A stretch of 64,000 bases of DNA from CALJFL01 sp039964455 (GTDB lineage Bacteria > Pseudomonadota > Gammaproteobacteria > Pseudomonadales > Halieaceae): the NCBI GenBank assembly GCA_039964455.1, contig JBDVXK010000024.1:248001-312000 (forward strand), in the 5' to 3' direction. Shown here piece after piece: positions 8,669 through 17,542 of the stretch. Every line of letters begins with the position of its first letter. The stretch's first letter is position 1. The notes under the pieces are model-generated. The model searched no databases. It was not told the origin of the DNA and saw only the letters and a list, made by a program, of their open reading frames with translations. The position numbers and the translations under genes are program-made.

Positions 8669-9970
8669 TTACTTTTTCATCTCACTGGCAATCGCCGTGG
8701 CAGTGGGAAAACACTGATCCGAGAGTTGCTTATCCCTGGCACGCACAAAGGCCTGAAAATCACCCAGCACGATCTGCCAGCAGATAAACAGCTCTTCCCC
8801 GGGCTCGCCCAGGGGAAACGGTGAGAAACCCATGGATACCAATGAAAAGTTTTGCCCACCCCTGCCGTTGTTCATTGTAGCTCTCTGAAACTCTACGAGC
8901 TTTTCGCGCTGGTCGATTGGCACAGTATCGAAAAAGGCAATCGCCTCGCCCTCATAGGAGAGCTGCCGTAAGAATTCAGCCGGAAAAAGACCGCCAGTCC
9001 AGCGCGCATTAATTTCGGTGACGATCACTTCATCTCCATCGACGAAGTAATCAATACCGCAGTTGGTGCCCTCTGCCTCAACGTGACCGTGCTGGCGGGC
9101 ATAGTCACCCACCGTGAGTAGTATCTTGCGGTGCGCTGGGCTCAACACATTGTCCGGGCCAAAATAATTGCCCACCCACTTGCCGTCGGCAAATAATATC
9201 TTCCTGACATTATTGATGGTCACTGAATCTTCAGTGAGTGTCAGGTCGACCGTCATTTCTGTATAGCGATCAATATCGAGTTTCTTCTGTAACAGCACTT
9301 CAAGAGAATCCTCAAATTCGGCAATATAGGCTTCACACTCTTGCCGATTGGCAACGGCAATCACGTTCCTGGCGCCAGCCAGACCGAGTATTTTCAACAT
9401 GATGCCGCCAGGATTCGCTGCAAAAAATGCATCAGCTCTACCCTGGGTAATCTGTCCCTTGGTATAAATATGTGTTTCAGGTACCGGTATCCCGGCTTGC
9501 GGCGCGTTGCGGGCGAAATGTAATTTCGAGTTGACGTCACGACTGACTGACAACGCTTGCTCGTTGCGATGCAGCACTCCGTTACTTCCGCTGACCATAT
9601 ACAGATTGAGTAATCCGGCAGTAGCATCCAGCTCGGCAACCTGCTGGTAATAACGCTGCTGGCTCACATAGTGAATACCGTCTGGCAGCACAGGGGCCAG
9701 CCCGATCTCCTCAAACATAGCGTGATAGTGCTGCAAGAGAGCCTGCCAGTCAGCCTGTTGAAATTGATCAACCATAGCCACCTGATCACCGGGCTTACCA
9801 ATGCCAATCAGGGCAAGCTGCAGCGCTGCCGTGAGCATCTGATTCTCGGCATGGTCGATTTGCTGCTTGCTGGTCAATTGCTCAAGGTCATGGTGCAGTG
9901 AGCAATCGTCACCGGCCATGGCATAAAGCACGGACTCAAGCTGCGTTGGAGTAAATGACCCTACTTTCAT
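8669..9970 (-). CDS. stand-alone ATP-grasp domain protein, function unknown
   Basis: The protein has about 433 residues. The C-terminal half looks like an ATP-grasp fold: an ATP-binding Lys region (GIMLKILGLAGARN) and the Mg-binding strand VIVTEINARWTGG, where Glu and Asn are the expected metal ligands. The N-terminal 130 residues match nothing I know. ATP-grasp enzymes activate a carboxylate as an acyl phosphate and join it to an amine, thiol or hydroxyl. There is no carrier domain or obvious partner ligase. I start at ATG 9970; a GTG at 9985 is possible. The gene follows the PQQ dehydrogenase by about 60 nt on the same strand, with a hairpin between them. Confidence 0.72.
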   Translation of the reverse strand: MKVGSFTPTQLESVLYAMAGDDCSLHHDLEQLTSKQQIDHAENQMLTAALQLALIGIGKPGDQVAMVDQFQQADWQALLQHYHAMFEEIGLAPVLPDGIHYVSQQRYYQQVAELDATAGLLNLYMVSGSNGVLHRNEQALSVSRDVNSKLHFARNAPQAGIPVPETHIYTKGQITQGRADAFFAANPGGIMLKILGLAGARNVIAVANRQECEAYIAEFEDSLEVLLQKKLDIDRYTEMTVDLTLTEDSVTINNVRKILFADGKWVGNYFGPDNVLSPAHRKILLTVGDYARQHGHVEAEGTNCGIDYFVDGDEVIVTEINARWTGGLFPAEFLRQLSYEGEAIAFFDTVPIDQREKLVEFQRATMNNGRGGQNFSLVSMGFSPFPLGEPGEELFICWQIVLGDFQAFVRARDKQLSDQCFPTATAIASEMKK

Positions 9971-10011
9971 TTCACGGATGACCACCGCTTTATTCTTTTC
10001 TGCCCAAGAAA

Positions 10012-10026
10012 CAGGAATGCTTCCTG
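10012..10026 (-). terminator. hairpin between PQQ dehydrogenase and ATP-grasp genes (terminator or attenuator)
   Basis: Minus-strand CAGGAA-GCA-TTCCTG forms a perfect 6-bp stem with a 3-nt loop, followed by TTTCTT. It starts 8 nt after the PQQ dehydrogenase stop. The weak U-tract suggests partial termination, which would lower expression of the downstream ATP-grasp gene. Confidence 0.45.
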
Positions 10027-10033
10027 GGTACCA

Positions 10034-11971
10034 CTATTTGCCATCCACCGACATTACCACCAGCACATTCCCGGGCTCATGATTATACAAACCATATCCT
10101 GAGTTGCTCACCACATGACCCTGTGCAACCGTAGGCCCAGCACCACTCATACTGCCACCGCCTGCAGTCAGGCCATTAACTGTCGCTACCGGCTGTGTCG
10201 TATCGTACTCCATCAGCAATTTACCGGTCTCACCATCATACGCTCGCAGGTAGCCATCGAGATGGCCTGCTACAACCGCACCCGGTATCGCGGTCACTGG
10301 CGAGGAAACACCCGGGTCGCAGAACTCTCGCCCCGAGCCGCAAACATTTTCTTGCACGTGACTCCAAAGCACCTTGCCTGTGGCTGCATCAATGGCATGC
10401 ACGCCCGGCCGTGCTGCGTCAGGATCCAGCACATCGCCATTTCGGGTATTGTTCATATCATTGATAGGCGCATAAATACGAGACCCTTCAGCCGCCATGC
10501 CAAAGTGAATACCACCCTGAATACTGCCGCGACCCACACGAACTCGCCACAATGGATCTGCTTTCCCATTGGGGTCATAGCCCAGCACTGAACCGTCCTT
10601 ATGGCCAGCGACAAGTAGCGACTTTCCATCTTCTAATTGCACCAGCAGTGGGCTTGAACCCTGATCGAAATCCGGTCCGTCCTCTTCCGGACAGTTCGGA
10701 TTATTAGCCATCATGCAGGCAACATTCCAGGCATCGCCGGCGAACACCTGTCGGCGCCATAATCTTTCGCCGGTATCCAGCCGCACCGCCACAATGGCAT
10801 CGCTATTTTCATCGGCGGGCGAGGAGTAGTTTTCACCGGTACCAAAGTACAGCACGTTATTAGCTGCATCGATCGTAGGACTATTCCACACCGGTGCACC
10901 AGAGGGTGACAACACATTGGTACCAACCGAAGTCTTACTCGTCACCGCCGGTTCTTCAGTAATGGCATAAGCCTGCCAACGCACACTGCCATCAGCGCTA
11001 CTCAGCGCCACTACCTTTCCGCGAAAGCTACAACATTCATACTCCGGATTCGCCGCAGCAATAACCTCCAGCGATGATACTGGCTGAAACAAAACACCAT
11101 CGTGATAGGCTGGCGTACCGGTCAGAGTGGCACTGTGATGATCATCCGCGCTGACTTTCCAGCGCAGCTCTCCGGTGGTGGCATCCACCGCATAAACATT
11201 CGCAATGATATCCCCGAAGTAAGCGGTGGCAGGCTCATCACCCTGCTTGCCTAGTACAACACCGGTACGCACTTCGGCGCTGGCTTCAAATGCCCAGCGC
11301 ACACAACCGGTTTGCAGGTCCAGCGCATATACAGTGCCATCCTGACTGCCTACAAAGATGGCTCCCATGGCTACTGCAGGCTGAGAACGTGCCCTGACGG
11401 AGCCGGGAAAGCCAAAGCTCCACTTGTGTTTTAATCGTGGAATATCCGTGACGGAAAGCTGCGCAACATCTGCGGGAACAAAACGCGAAGTATCTCGCCC
11501 CCAACCGGTCAACTCGCTCTCGTCAAAGTCAGAAAATTTCGCTGCATCGCCCTCGCACATAGCGTAGCTGGGTGACATATCCTGGCTGGTAAAACGCTCT
11601 TGCAAAAGGTATTCAACTACGTGGACCTTCTGTTCAGTAGTTAGCATCGACGATTGCGCGCTCATGATCCCGCCGTCCATTGCCTTATAAATACTTTTGG
11701 CAGGCATCATTTCTAGCCAGGTTGTGTGCGGCGCCTTGTAAACCTGCCCGTTATGGCAGCTAGCGCAGTGTCTTGCGAACAAAGCGCCACCAGGAAGACT
11801 GGCCCTTTCACCCAACTCTCCAGATACAGCACGCATCTCGTCTGTAGACGACATCGTTGTCGCCGGTTCGGGTTCTGCCAATGCGAAATATGGGGTTAGT
11901 AAAATACAAGCTATTGAAACGACCACACGCCCCCAGATAGCACTGCATATCCAATTAGTTGAAAAGCTCAA
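10034..11971 (-). CDS. cytochrome c-PQQ-dependent dehydrogenase fusion (polyvinyl-alcohol-dehydrogenase-like)
   Basis: This is a periplasmic quinohemoprotein of about 645 residues. A signal peptide ends at ALA-EPEP (about residue 32). A cytochrome c domain follows with CASCH at 69-73 and a distal Met region. The rest is a beta-propeller of PQQ-dehydrogenase repeats (for example DGTVYALDLQTG and GTPAYHDGVLFQ). It would oxidise a primary or secondary alcohol and pass electrons to its own heme. I start at TTG 11971, because GGAG lies 9 nt upstream and the signal peptide then begins at once. The longer frame from 12136 would add 55 residues without a signal and overlap the divergent neighbour. 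Confidence 0.85.
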   Translation of the reverse strand: MSFSTNWICSAIWGRVVVSIACILLTPYFALAEPEPATTMSSTDEMRAVSGELGERASLPGGALFARHCASCHNGQVYKAPHTTWLEMMPAKSIYKAMDGGIMSAQSSMLTTEQKVHVVEYLLQERFTSQDMSPSYAMCEGDAAKFSDFDESELTGWGRDTSRFVPADVAQLSVTDIPRLKHKWSFGFPGSVRARSQPAVAMGAIFVGSQDGTVYALDLQTGCVRWAFEASAEVRTGVVLGKQGDEPATAYFGDIIANVYAVDATTGELRWKVSADDHHSATLTGTPAYHDGVLFQPVSSLEVIAAANPEYECCSFRGKVVALSSADGSVRWQAYAITEEPAVTSKTSVGTNVLSPSGAPVWNSPTIDAANNVLYFGTGENYSSPADENSDAIVAVRLDTGERLWRRQVFAGDAWNVACMMANNPNCPEEDGPDFDQGSSPLLVQLEDGKSLLVAGHKDGSVLGYDPNGKADPLWRVRVGRGSIQGGIHFGMAAEGSRIYAPINDMNNTRNGDVLDPDAARPGVHAIDAATGKVLWSHVQENVCGSGREFCDPGVSSPVTAIPGAVVAGHLDGYLRAYDGETGKLLMEYDTTQPVATVNGLTAGGGSMSGAGPTVAQGHVVSNSGYGLYNHEPGNVLVVMSVDGK

Positions 11972-12167
11972 TTTTTTATTCTCCGCATCAGGTATGCGCT
12001 CACAAAGATACAGAAGCGCTGGCCTGATTTCGAGTAACTTACCCCATAATCGTCGCCGTTTTCCTGCCACCCCACTTTCGTAACCGTGACCGCCCTTACA
12101 TTCACCAGTAATCGCGGCTATGCTGGGCTTTGACAATAATGAGAGATCAAACGCGCAGGAAACATCT

Positions 12168-14117
12168 ATGCCATTTTTTACAGCTCAATTCGCGCAGCGT
12201 GCGCGGCACTCAGGCTCATCTACCATCTTGGTAGCTGCAGTTATCGCCATGTTTCTGACTGCTTGCCAGGAATCAGCTGACTCGAATATCGATACTGCTC
12301 CGAGCAGCACAGACGCGGCACAACCAATAGAGCCATCTACATCCGCAGAAGCCAAGCCAGGAAAACTACTTTGGGGAGACCTGCACGTTCACTCCAACCT
12401 GTCTTTCGACGCTTTCTCCTTTGGCAACAGAAACCTCACTCCTTCTGACACCTTTGCATTTGCCAAGGGCGAAGCGCTGCAGTCCAGCGGCGGGATCGAA
12501 GCAAAGCTCGCGCGACCGCTGGACTTCCTGATGGTTTCCGACCATGCGGAGTTCATGGGCGTGATGCGCGAGTTGATTGGCAATAACGAAGCCCTTATGG
12601 AGGCCGAACCGGCGCAGCGCTGGCGGCAACTGCTAGCGGAAAATCGTTTTGCTGAAGTGATTGGCGATTTTGTCGGCAGCATTTCGCGTACCGTAAACTA
12701 TAGTGACTCAATACCGGTAGATTTTACCCGTGACATATGGAGTCAGGTCAACGCAGCGGCCGAGGAACACAATAACCCCGGCACTTTTACCGCGCTCATC
12801 GGCTATGAGTGGACTTCTATGATCGATGGTCGCAACCTGCACCGTAACGTCGTCTTCCGGGATGGCCCCGAAAAGACACTGAAACATCTCCCCTACCCTT
12901 CAACCAGCGGCAGGAATCCGGAAGAACTGTGGGCCGCTCTACAGGCCTATGTGGACGAAACCGCCGGGGACGTCATCACCATTCCTCACAACGGTAATCT
13001 GTCTGATGGGCTGATGTTCGCCGAGGCGCAGGGCAACGGGGAGCCAATGACCGAGGACTACGCCAAGCTGCGTATGCGCTGGGAACCCGTGTATGAAATG
13101 ACACAGGTAAAGGGCGACTCCGAAGCTCATCCGCTACTGTCTCCCGACGACCCTTTTGCCGATTTCGAAAACTGGGATGAAACCAACATTGGCATGGCAC
13201 CCCGGGATCAGAACAACCTGATGGAGTCACTGTCCCACGAATATGCGCGACCTGTGCTGAAAACCGGCCTGAGGCTAGGCCGGGAGCTGGGCACCAACCC
13301 TTTCAAGTTCGGCATGATAGGCAGCACAGACGCACACACCTCGCTGGCAACAGCCGACAGCGACAACTTTTATGGCAAGTTCAAGGATTCGGAACCCAGC
13401 GTGAATCGCCTTGATAACAAGATGGGGGGCAGTCTCTGGCCAAACCGCGACCTCGCTGCTTCTGGCTATGCCGCAGTATGGGCAAAGGAAAATACCCGAG
13501 AGGAAATTTATGACGCCCTGGCCCGCAGAGAAGTCTACGCGAGCACCGGACCGCGTATGGCAGTACGTTTTTTCGGCGGTTGGAACCTACCCGCCGACTT
13601 TCATAACTCGCAGGATGTTGTACCACGTGCCTATGATATTGCCGTTCCCATGGGCAGCAATCTCGCCGACGCGCCGGCGGGCTCCAGTGCGCCGAACTTT
13701 GTTGTTATAGCGGAGCGAGACCCACTGGGAGCCGGACTGGACCGGGTACAAATAATCAAGGGCTGGATCGACGCTGACGGCAACCAGTATGAAAAAATCT
13801 ATGATGTGGCCTGGTCAGGAGATCGAACGCCAGATGCGAATACCGGTCTGGTTCCCATTCTGCCCTCCACTGTGAATGTCGAGAACGCCACCTTCGATGC
13901 TGACAGCGGAGCCGCGAGGCTGGCCGCAACATGGCAGGACCCCGATTTTGATGGAGACAGCGAAGCGTTCTATTACGTTCGGGTACTGCAGGCATCCACC
14001 CCCAGATGGACCACTTATGACGCCGCGCGCTATGACGCGGAGCGCCCCGAGGACGTGCCCGCAGAATTGCAGGAACGCGCCTACACTTCTCCCATCTGGT
14101 ACACACCCCCGGGCTAG
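12168..14117 (+). CDS. DUF3604 domain lipoprotein (PHP-like metal-dependent hydrolase fold)
   Basis: The protein has about 649 residues. A lipoprotein signal peptide ends in the lipobox LTAC at residue 33, followed by Gln and a Ser/Ala-rich linker, so outer-membrane attachment is likely. The DUF3604 domain begins with LLWGDLHVHSNLS; the HVH pair (73 and 75) resembles the metal-binding start of PHP phosphoesterases. Further conserved-looking metal-type residues occur in MVSDHAEF, ITIPHNGNLSDG and GSTDAHTS. Its biochemical role is unknown. ATG 12168 is chosen because AGGA sits 7 nt upstream and this start puts the signal peptide at the N-terminus. It is divergent from the PQQ dehydrogenase. Confidence 0.87.
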   Translation: MPFFTAQFAQRARHSGSSTILVAAVIAMFLTACQESADSNIDTAPSSTDAAQPIEPSTSAEAKPGKLLWGDLHVHSNLSFDAFSFGNRNLTPSDTFAFAKGEALQSSGGIEAKLARPLDFLMVSDHAEFMGVMRELIGNNEALMEAEPAQRWRQLLAENRFAEVIGDFVGSISRTVNYSDSIPVDFTRDIWSQVNAAAEEHNNPGTFTALIGYEWTSMIDGRNLHRNVVFRDGPEKTLKHLPYPSTSGRNPEELWAALQAYVDETAGDVITIPHNGNLSDGLMFAEAQGNGEPMTEDYAKLRMRWEPVYEMTQVKGDSEAHPLLSPDDPFADFENWDETNIGMAPRDQNNLMESLSHEYARPVLKTGLRLGRELGTNPFKFGMIGSTDAHTSLATADSDNFYGKFKDSEPSVNRLDNKMGGSLWPNRDLAASGYAAVWAKENTREEIYDALARREVYASTGPRMAVRFFGGWNLPADFHNSQDVVPRAYDIAVPMGSNLADAPAGSSAPNFVVIAERDPLGAGLDRVQIIKGWIDADGNQYEKIYDVAWSGDRTPDANTGLVPILPSTVNVENATFDADSGAARLAATWQDPDFDGDSEAFYYVRVLQASTPRWTTYDAARYDAERPEDVPAELQERAYTSPIWYTPPG

Positions 14118-14126
14118 CCTAAAACG

Positions 14127-14152
14127 TTAGCGGGCCCGACTGGGTCCGCTAA
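14127..14152 (+). terminator. 11-bp hairpin after the DUF3604 gene
   Basis: The arms TTAGCGGGCCC (14127-14137) and GGGTCCGCTAA (14142-14152) pair along 11 positions with one G-U, around the loop GACT. The hairpin starts 10 nt after the stop. No U-tract follows, so it may be a weak terminator or an mRNA 3'-end stabiliser. Confidence 0.5.
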
Positions 14153-14218
14153 ACCAAGCCGGAGTGTGATCGCACTGTCGTTTTGTGCGCCAACGGGTTA
14201 GCATAGCGAATGCAAGAA

Positions 14219-14238
14219 CAGACAGCCTGACCTGTTTT
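14219..14238. promoter_or_regulatory. candidate TetR operator, site 1 (upstream of tetR)
   Basis: CAGACAG-N6-CTGTTTT forms an inverted repeat with 5 of 7 arm positions complementary. It ends 28 nt before the tetR start codon. The same architecture recurs at 16416-16435 and 22362-22381. Its right half extends into GACCTGTTTTTTTATT (14229-14244), which matches 15 of 16 bases with 22372-22387. This suggests autoregulation by the adjacent TetR protein. Confidence 0.5.
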
Positions 14239-14266
14239 TTTATTCGACCACCACGATCTGGATACG

Positions 14267-14938
14267 ATGCCTACCAAAACGCGATCAAAGCAGGAAGAGA
14301 AAAGCGAAAAGACCCGGAATTTGACGCTTCGGGCCACGGTGGATTGTATTTACGATTATGGCTATGCCAATACTTCTACCAAAAAAATCGCTGATAGAGC
14401 AAAAGTTTCTCGGGGGGCCATGATTCACCATTTCCCCTCAAAGCAGAGTCTACTGAGTGCCGTCGTAGACCACATTATTGACGTTCGAATCGACGCCTTT
14501 GTTCGAGATGTTGAGCGCAATCTTAAAAATGCCGACGAGCGCCTCAATCAGGGTCTGGATATTTACTGGAAGCATCTCCACACCAAGTATTTCACCGCGC
14601 ATCATGAATTACTTGTCGCCGCACGGACTGACGACGAACTGAAAACGGTGATGCGGTCGGGCACTCGCAAGTTTGAAGACAGGTGGAGAGAAACAATTCA
14701 CAGCACATTCCCGGAATGGCAGGATACCGGGCCACTGTTCGATCTCGCCATGGATGTATGCCAGTTCGCCTTCGAGGGCATGGCACTGAATAAGCTATCC
14801 AGAGACGCCAAGCGGCGCCAGGAGAATCTGGTGCAGTACATCAAGAGCAGGGTGCGTGAAATATTCGAAGAGGCCGAAAGCGGCGAGCATGACCGCGCTG
14901 TCAGCGAATTTATTCTGCGCCACAATACCCCTAGTTAA
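14267..14938 (+). CDS. TetR/AcrR family transcriptional regulator
   Basis: This 223-residue protein has a typical TetR layout. The N-terminal helix-turn-helix spans about residues 18-65 (TVDCIYDYGYANTSTKKIAD, then VSRGAMIHHFPSK). A helical ligand-binding and dimerisation domain follows. It is convergent with the Rieske gene at 14958 and sits at the edge of the P450/SDR island. A candidate operator lies 28 nt upstream of its start, and matching sites precede the alcohol dehydrogenase and SDR operons. The simplest model is a local repressor released by the pathway's substrate or an intermediate (inference). The ATG lacks a strong Shine-Dalgarno. Confidence 0.92.
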   Translation: MPTKTRSKQEEKSEKTRNLTLRATVDCIYDYGYANTSTKKIADRAKVSRGAMIHHFPSKQSLLSAVVDHIIDVRIDAFVRDVERNLKNADERLNQGLDIYWKHLHTKYFTAHHELLVAARTDDELKTVMRSGTRKFEDRWRETIHSTFPEWQDTGPLFDLAMDVCQFAFEGMALNKLSRDAKRRQENLVQYIKSRVREIFEEAESGEHDRAVSEFILRHNTPS

Positions 14939-14957
14939 TCACTACCAAGCTGTTTAA

Positions 14958-16349
14958 TCAGCTTTCCAGATATCTATCCATCACTTGATGAAAGTGTCGA
15001 ATCCTGACTTCCTGATAATTAGCTAGCGACACCTTACCCGAGCGAGACGCCTTCATACCCTTCTGGACAAATGGCAAGTTCGCCATGTCCTGGTCAAAGA
15101 TCGGGCCAAGAGCATCCAGTTCCTCCGCGTTACCCCAGGGCTCGTCCTCTTCGAGAAAATGCACGTCGGCACATGGCAATGGCTCCCCCTCAAGAGGGTT
15201 GCGCTTGAGCAACATAACCTCCATAAGCGTCGAATCAACATCCCAACCATTCGGACGCCAGCGATAAATCACATTGGGGGGATAGCCGCCCCATGGCGAA
15301 AAATTTGGAAAAACGTTAAAAGTCATAGCGTCGAGCATTTCAGCATCTGTGGCCTTGGAATAATCTCGACCGTCCTCGGCTTCAAAACTCTGCCTGCTCA
15401 TCTCTGCCATAAACTTCCTTACAGACTGACCCTCGGGAACCATGAGCCTGTCATCCCCGGTAACACGGCCGGAACCTGTAAGCAGTGAGTCTAGTACCTC
15501 CTGATCCTCAGGTTTTTGCCGACTCTTATAAAGGTGCGGGCTGGGTTCACCCATGGGTGTAATACTCAAATTGGTGTGATCACCGAGAATATCGTAGCGC
15601 GCATTGGTATCTGCAGAGAATGGCAAGATCTGAGGGTGGGTCTGTCGCGCATGCAATGACTCCATAAAGGCTTCAGCAACCACCTTCCAATTCGCAGGTA
15701 CTACCTTAGCGACGTGTACCACTTTTGTGCAATCTTCCAGCGCCCAGCGTTCGAACGCCTCGGGGTATGGCGCCAGGTATTCTGCCAGCGAAATACTGTC
15801 GTCGTCGAAATTAATAAACACGAAACCGCCCCAACTCTCGGTCTTGACCTTGGGCAGATTCATGTCGCGCTTCTCGAGGTGCGGAAAGTCCCACTCGCAA
15901 GGGATGTGTCGAAGCGAACCATCGAGGTTCCAGGAGAAGCCGTGATACGGACAGGTAAACGCCCTCCCGCTGCCGTCTTCCGTGGCTAACTGCCTACCCC
16001 GATGCAAACAGGAGTTATAGTAGGCCTGCACCGTGTCGGCATCACTGCGCACCACCAGCACTGACCAGTCCAGTAACTCGTATACCAGATAGTCGCCCAC
16101 ATTCGGCAGGTCCTCGAAACGGCAGACCATTTGCCACACCCGCGGCCACATTTTCTCGGCTTCACGGCGAAAAAAATCCTCGCCAATATAGCGTTCCACC
16201 GAAAGATCCTCGTCACCCAGGTAACGATAGCGGTCAGTTGCAATAACGTCGGGAATCTCACGAGTTTCCTCGGCCAACATGTCACTGTACGGACGGCCGT
16301 GACACCGCGCTTCCCCGGGCTGCTGAGCCGCATCGCTGGACTTGGACAT
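14958..16349 (-). CDS. Rieske [2Fe-2S] aromatic ring-hydroxylating dioxygenase, alpha subunit
   Basis: This 463-residue terminal oxygenase has Rieske ligands C114-x-H116 and C133-x2-H136 (CLHRGR, CPYHGF). Mononuclear iron ligands H233 and H238 lie in EAFMESLHARQTH. The C-terminal catalytic domain is longer than in the oxygenase at 1771-2934, so the two belong to different subgroups. No beta subunit, ferredoxin or reductase gene is adjacent. ATG 16349 is supported by GGAG 7 nt upstream; upstream in-frame codons would add 41 residues of implausible sequence. It is divergent from the zinc dehydrogenase and shares the operator-bearing 136-bp intergenic region. Confidence 0.93.
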   Translation of the reverse strand: MSKSSDAAQQPGEARCHGRPYSDMLAEETREIPDVIATDRYRYLGDEDLSVERYIGEDFFRREAEKMWPRVWQMVCRFEDLPNVGDYLVYELLDWSVLVVRSDADTVQAYYNSCLHRGRQLATEDGSGRAFTCPYHGFSWNLDGSLRHIPCEWDFPHLEKRDMNLPKVKTESWGGFVFINFDDDSISLAEYLAPYPEAFERWALEDCTKVVHVAKVVPANWKVVAEAFMESLHARQTHPQILPFSADTNARYDILGDHTNLSITPMGEPSPHLYKSRQKPEDQEVLDSLLTGSGRVTGDDRLMVPEGQSVRKFMAEMSRQSFEAEDGRDYSKATDAEMLDAMTFNVFPNFSPWGGYPPNVIYRWRPNGWDVDSTLMEVMLLKRNPLEGEPLPCADVHFLEEDEPWGNAEELDALGPIFDQDMANLPFVQKGMKASRSGKVSLANYQEVRIRHFHQVMDRYLES

Positions 16350-16415
16350 GGAATATCTCCGTTCGCTATTTACTGGTAGGCAGGCATTATGACAGCTAGC
16401 TACCGGCCTGCAAAT

Positions 16416-16435
16416 AAAACCGGCTATTCGGTTTT
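16416..16435. promoter_or_regulatory. candidate TetR operator, site 2 (Rieske/alcohol dehydrogenase divergent promoter)
   Basis: AAAACCG-N6-CGGTTTT is a perfect inverted repeat with 7-bp arms, the best of the three sites. It lies 5 nt before ATGCTAGT, whose TATGCT (16440-16445) may be the dehydrogenase -10 box. A bound repressor would cover that promoter and could also affect the divergent Rieske gene. Confidence 0.6.
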
Positions 16436-16485
16436 TAACTATGCTAGTATTTCCAGCCTGCGCCATCGACAAAGAGAGTAATAAT

Positions 16486-17511
16486 ATGAGAGCAGCCGTA
16501 TTTCAGGGCCCCGGTAAATCAATGAGCATTGAGTCCGTTGACGATCCCACGCCTGGCGAAAACCAGGTGGTTATTGAAGTCAAACGCTGTGGTATTTGTG
16601 GCACAGATCTTCACGGTACTGAAGACCACGAGGGCGCCCTGCCCGCTGGCACCGTCCTGGGACATGAGTTCGTTGGTGAGGTGGTGTCCGCTGGCAGCGC
16701 TGCTGCAGGTAACTGGAAAACCGGACAGAAAGTCACCGGCCTACCCTTCCACAGCTGTGGCGACTGTAACCCCTGCCGCCAGGGCCGACCCTGGCAGTGC
16801 TCGCAGCTTGCCGTAGTCGGCATGCAGTTACCCGGCGGCTTCGCTGACTATGTCTGCCTGGATACCCATAACTCGATCATATTGCCCGACAGCCTGGACT
16901 GGGTAGAGGGCGCGCTGATCGAACCGATGGCGGTTGGCCTGCATGCGGCCAAGATGGCCTCATCGCTGAATGGCAAGAACATCCTGATCATCGGCGCCGG
17001 GCCAGTCGGGCTTGCTGTCGCCTATTGGGCGAGATTCATGGGTGGATACAATATCGTCGTCAGTGAACCAGAGGCACTGCGGAACAAAACGTCGCTGGAT
17101 TACGGTGCCACGGCAACTATAGACCCTACTGCAGTGGAGGATGTAGGCGCTGAGTTCACACGTATCACCGGTACCACGCCCGATATTATTTTCGAATGCG
17201 TCGGCATCCCGGGCATGATTGCCCAGGCGATTGATATTGCGGCCTACGGCTCGGAGTTAATTATCGTCGGCTTCTGTAGCCGTGAGGATTTCTTTGTGCC
17301 GGCGGCAGCCATGACGAAGGAATTGGTTGCCCGTTTTGTGCTGTCCTATCACAAAGAAGACTTTGAACTCATCGCGGGACTAATGGCGACAGACAGGGTA
17401 GACGTGAGCGCGATGTGCACCGGCACTGTCGGGTATGACGACTTTGCGGAGGCCTTTGAAGGGCTGAGAAAGCCCAATGATCACTGCAAGATCATGCTCG
17501 CACCGGGCTGA
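16486..17511 (+). CDS. zinc-dependent alcohol dehydrogenase (MDR family, threonine/butanediol dehydrogenase-like)
   Basis: This 341-residue dehydrogenase shows both zinc sites. The catalytic zinc residues are C38 (CGICGTD) and H60-E61 (GHEF). The structural zinc cysteines are C91, C94, C97 and C105. The nucleotide-binding motif is IIGAGPVGLAVAYWA. It probably oxidises a secondary alcohol with NAD(P)+. ATG 16486 (MRAAVFQGPG) is the family-typical start with AGAGAG upstream; earlier in-frame codons would add 15 unlikely residues. It sits downstream of candidate operator site 2 and is convergent with the ThuA-like gene. In the island it may process an alcohol made by the Rieske or P450 oxygenase. 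Confidence 0.92.
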   Translation: MRAAVFQGPGKSMSIESVDDPTPGENQVVIEVKRCGICGTDLHGTEDHEGALPAGTVLGHEFVGEVVSAGSAAAGNWKTGQKVTGLPFHSCGDCNPCRQGRPWQCSQLAVVGMQLPGGFADYVCLDTHNSIILPDSLDWVEGALIEPMAVGLHAAKMASSLNGKNILIIGAGPVGLAVAYWARFMGGYNIVVSEPEALRNKTSLDYGATATIDPTAVEDVGAEFTRITGTTPDIIFECVGIPGMIAQAIDIAAYGSELIIVGFCSREDFFVPAAAMTKELVARFVLSYHKEDFELIAGLMATDRVDVSAMCTGTVGYDDFAEAFEGLRKPNDHCKIMLAPG

Positions 17512-17542
17512 TTGACCGCTGCGAGCACGAGATGCCGGGGGA

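Noticed and set aside
14937..16500. Possible beta subunit of the Rieske dioxygenase near 14.9-16.5 kb
   Set aside because: No separate NTF2-fold open frame lies next to it. The nearest NTF2-like genes are 8 kb away in another operon.
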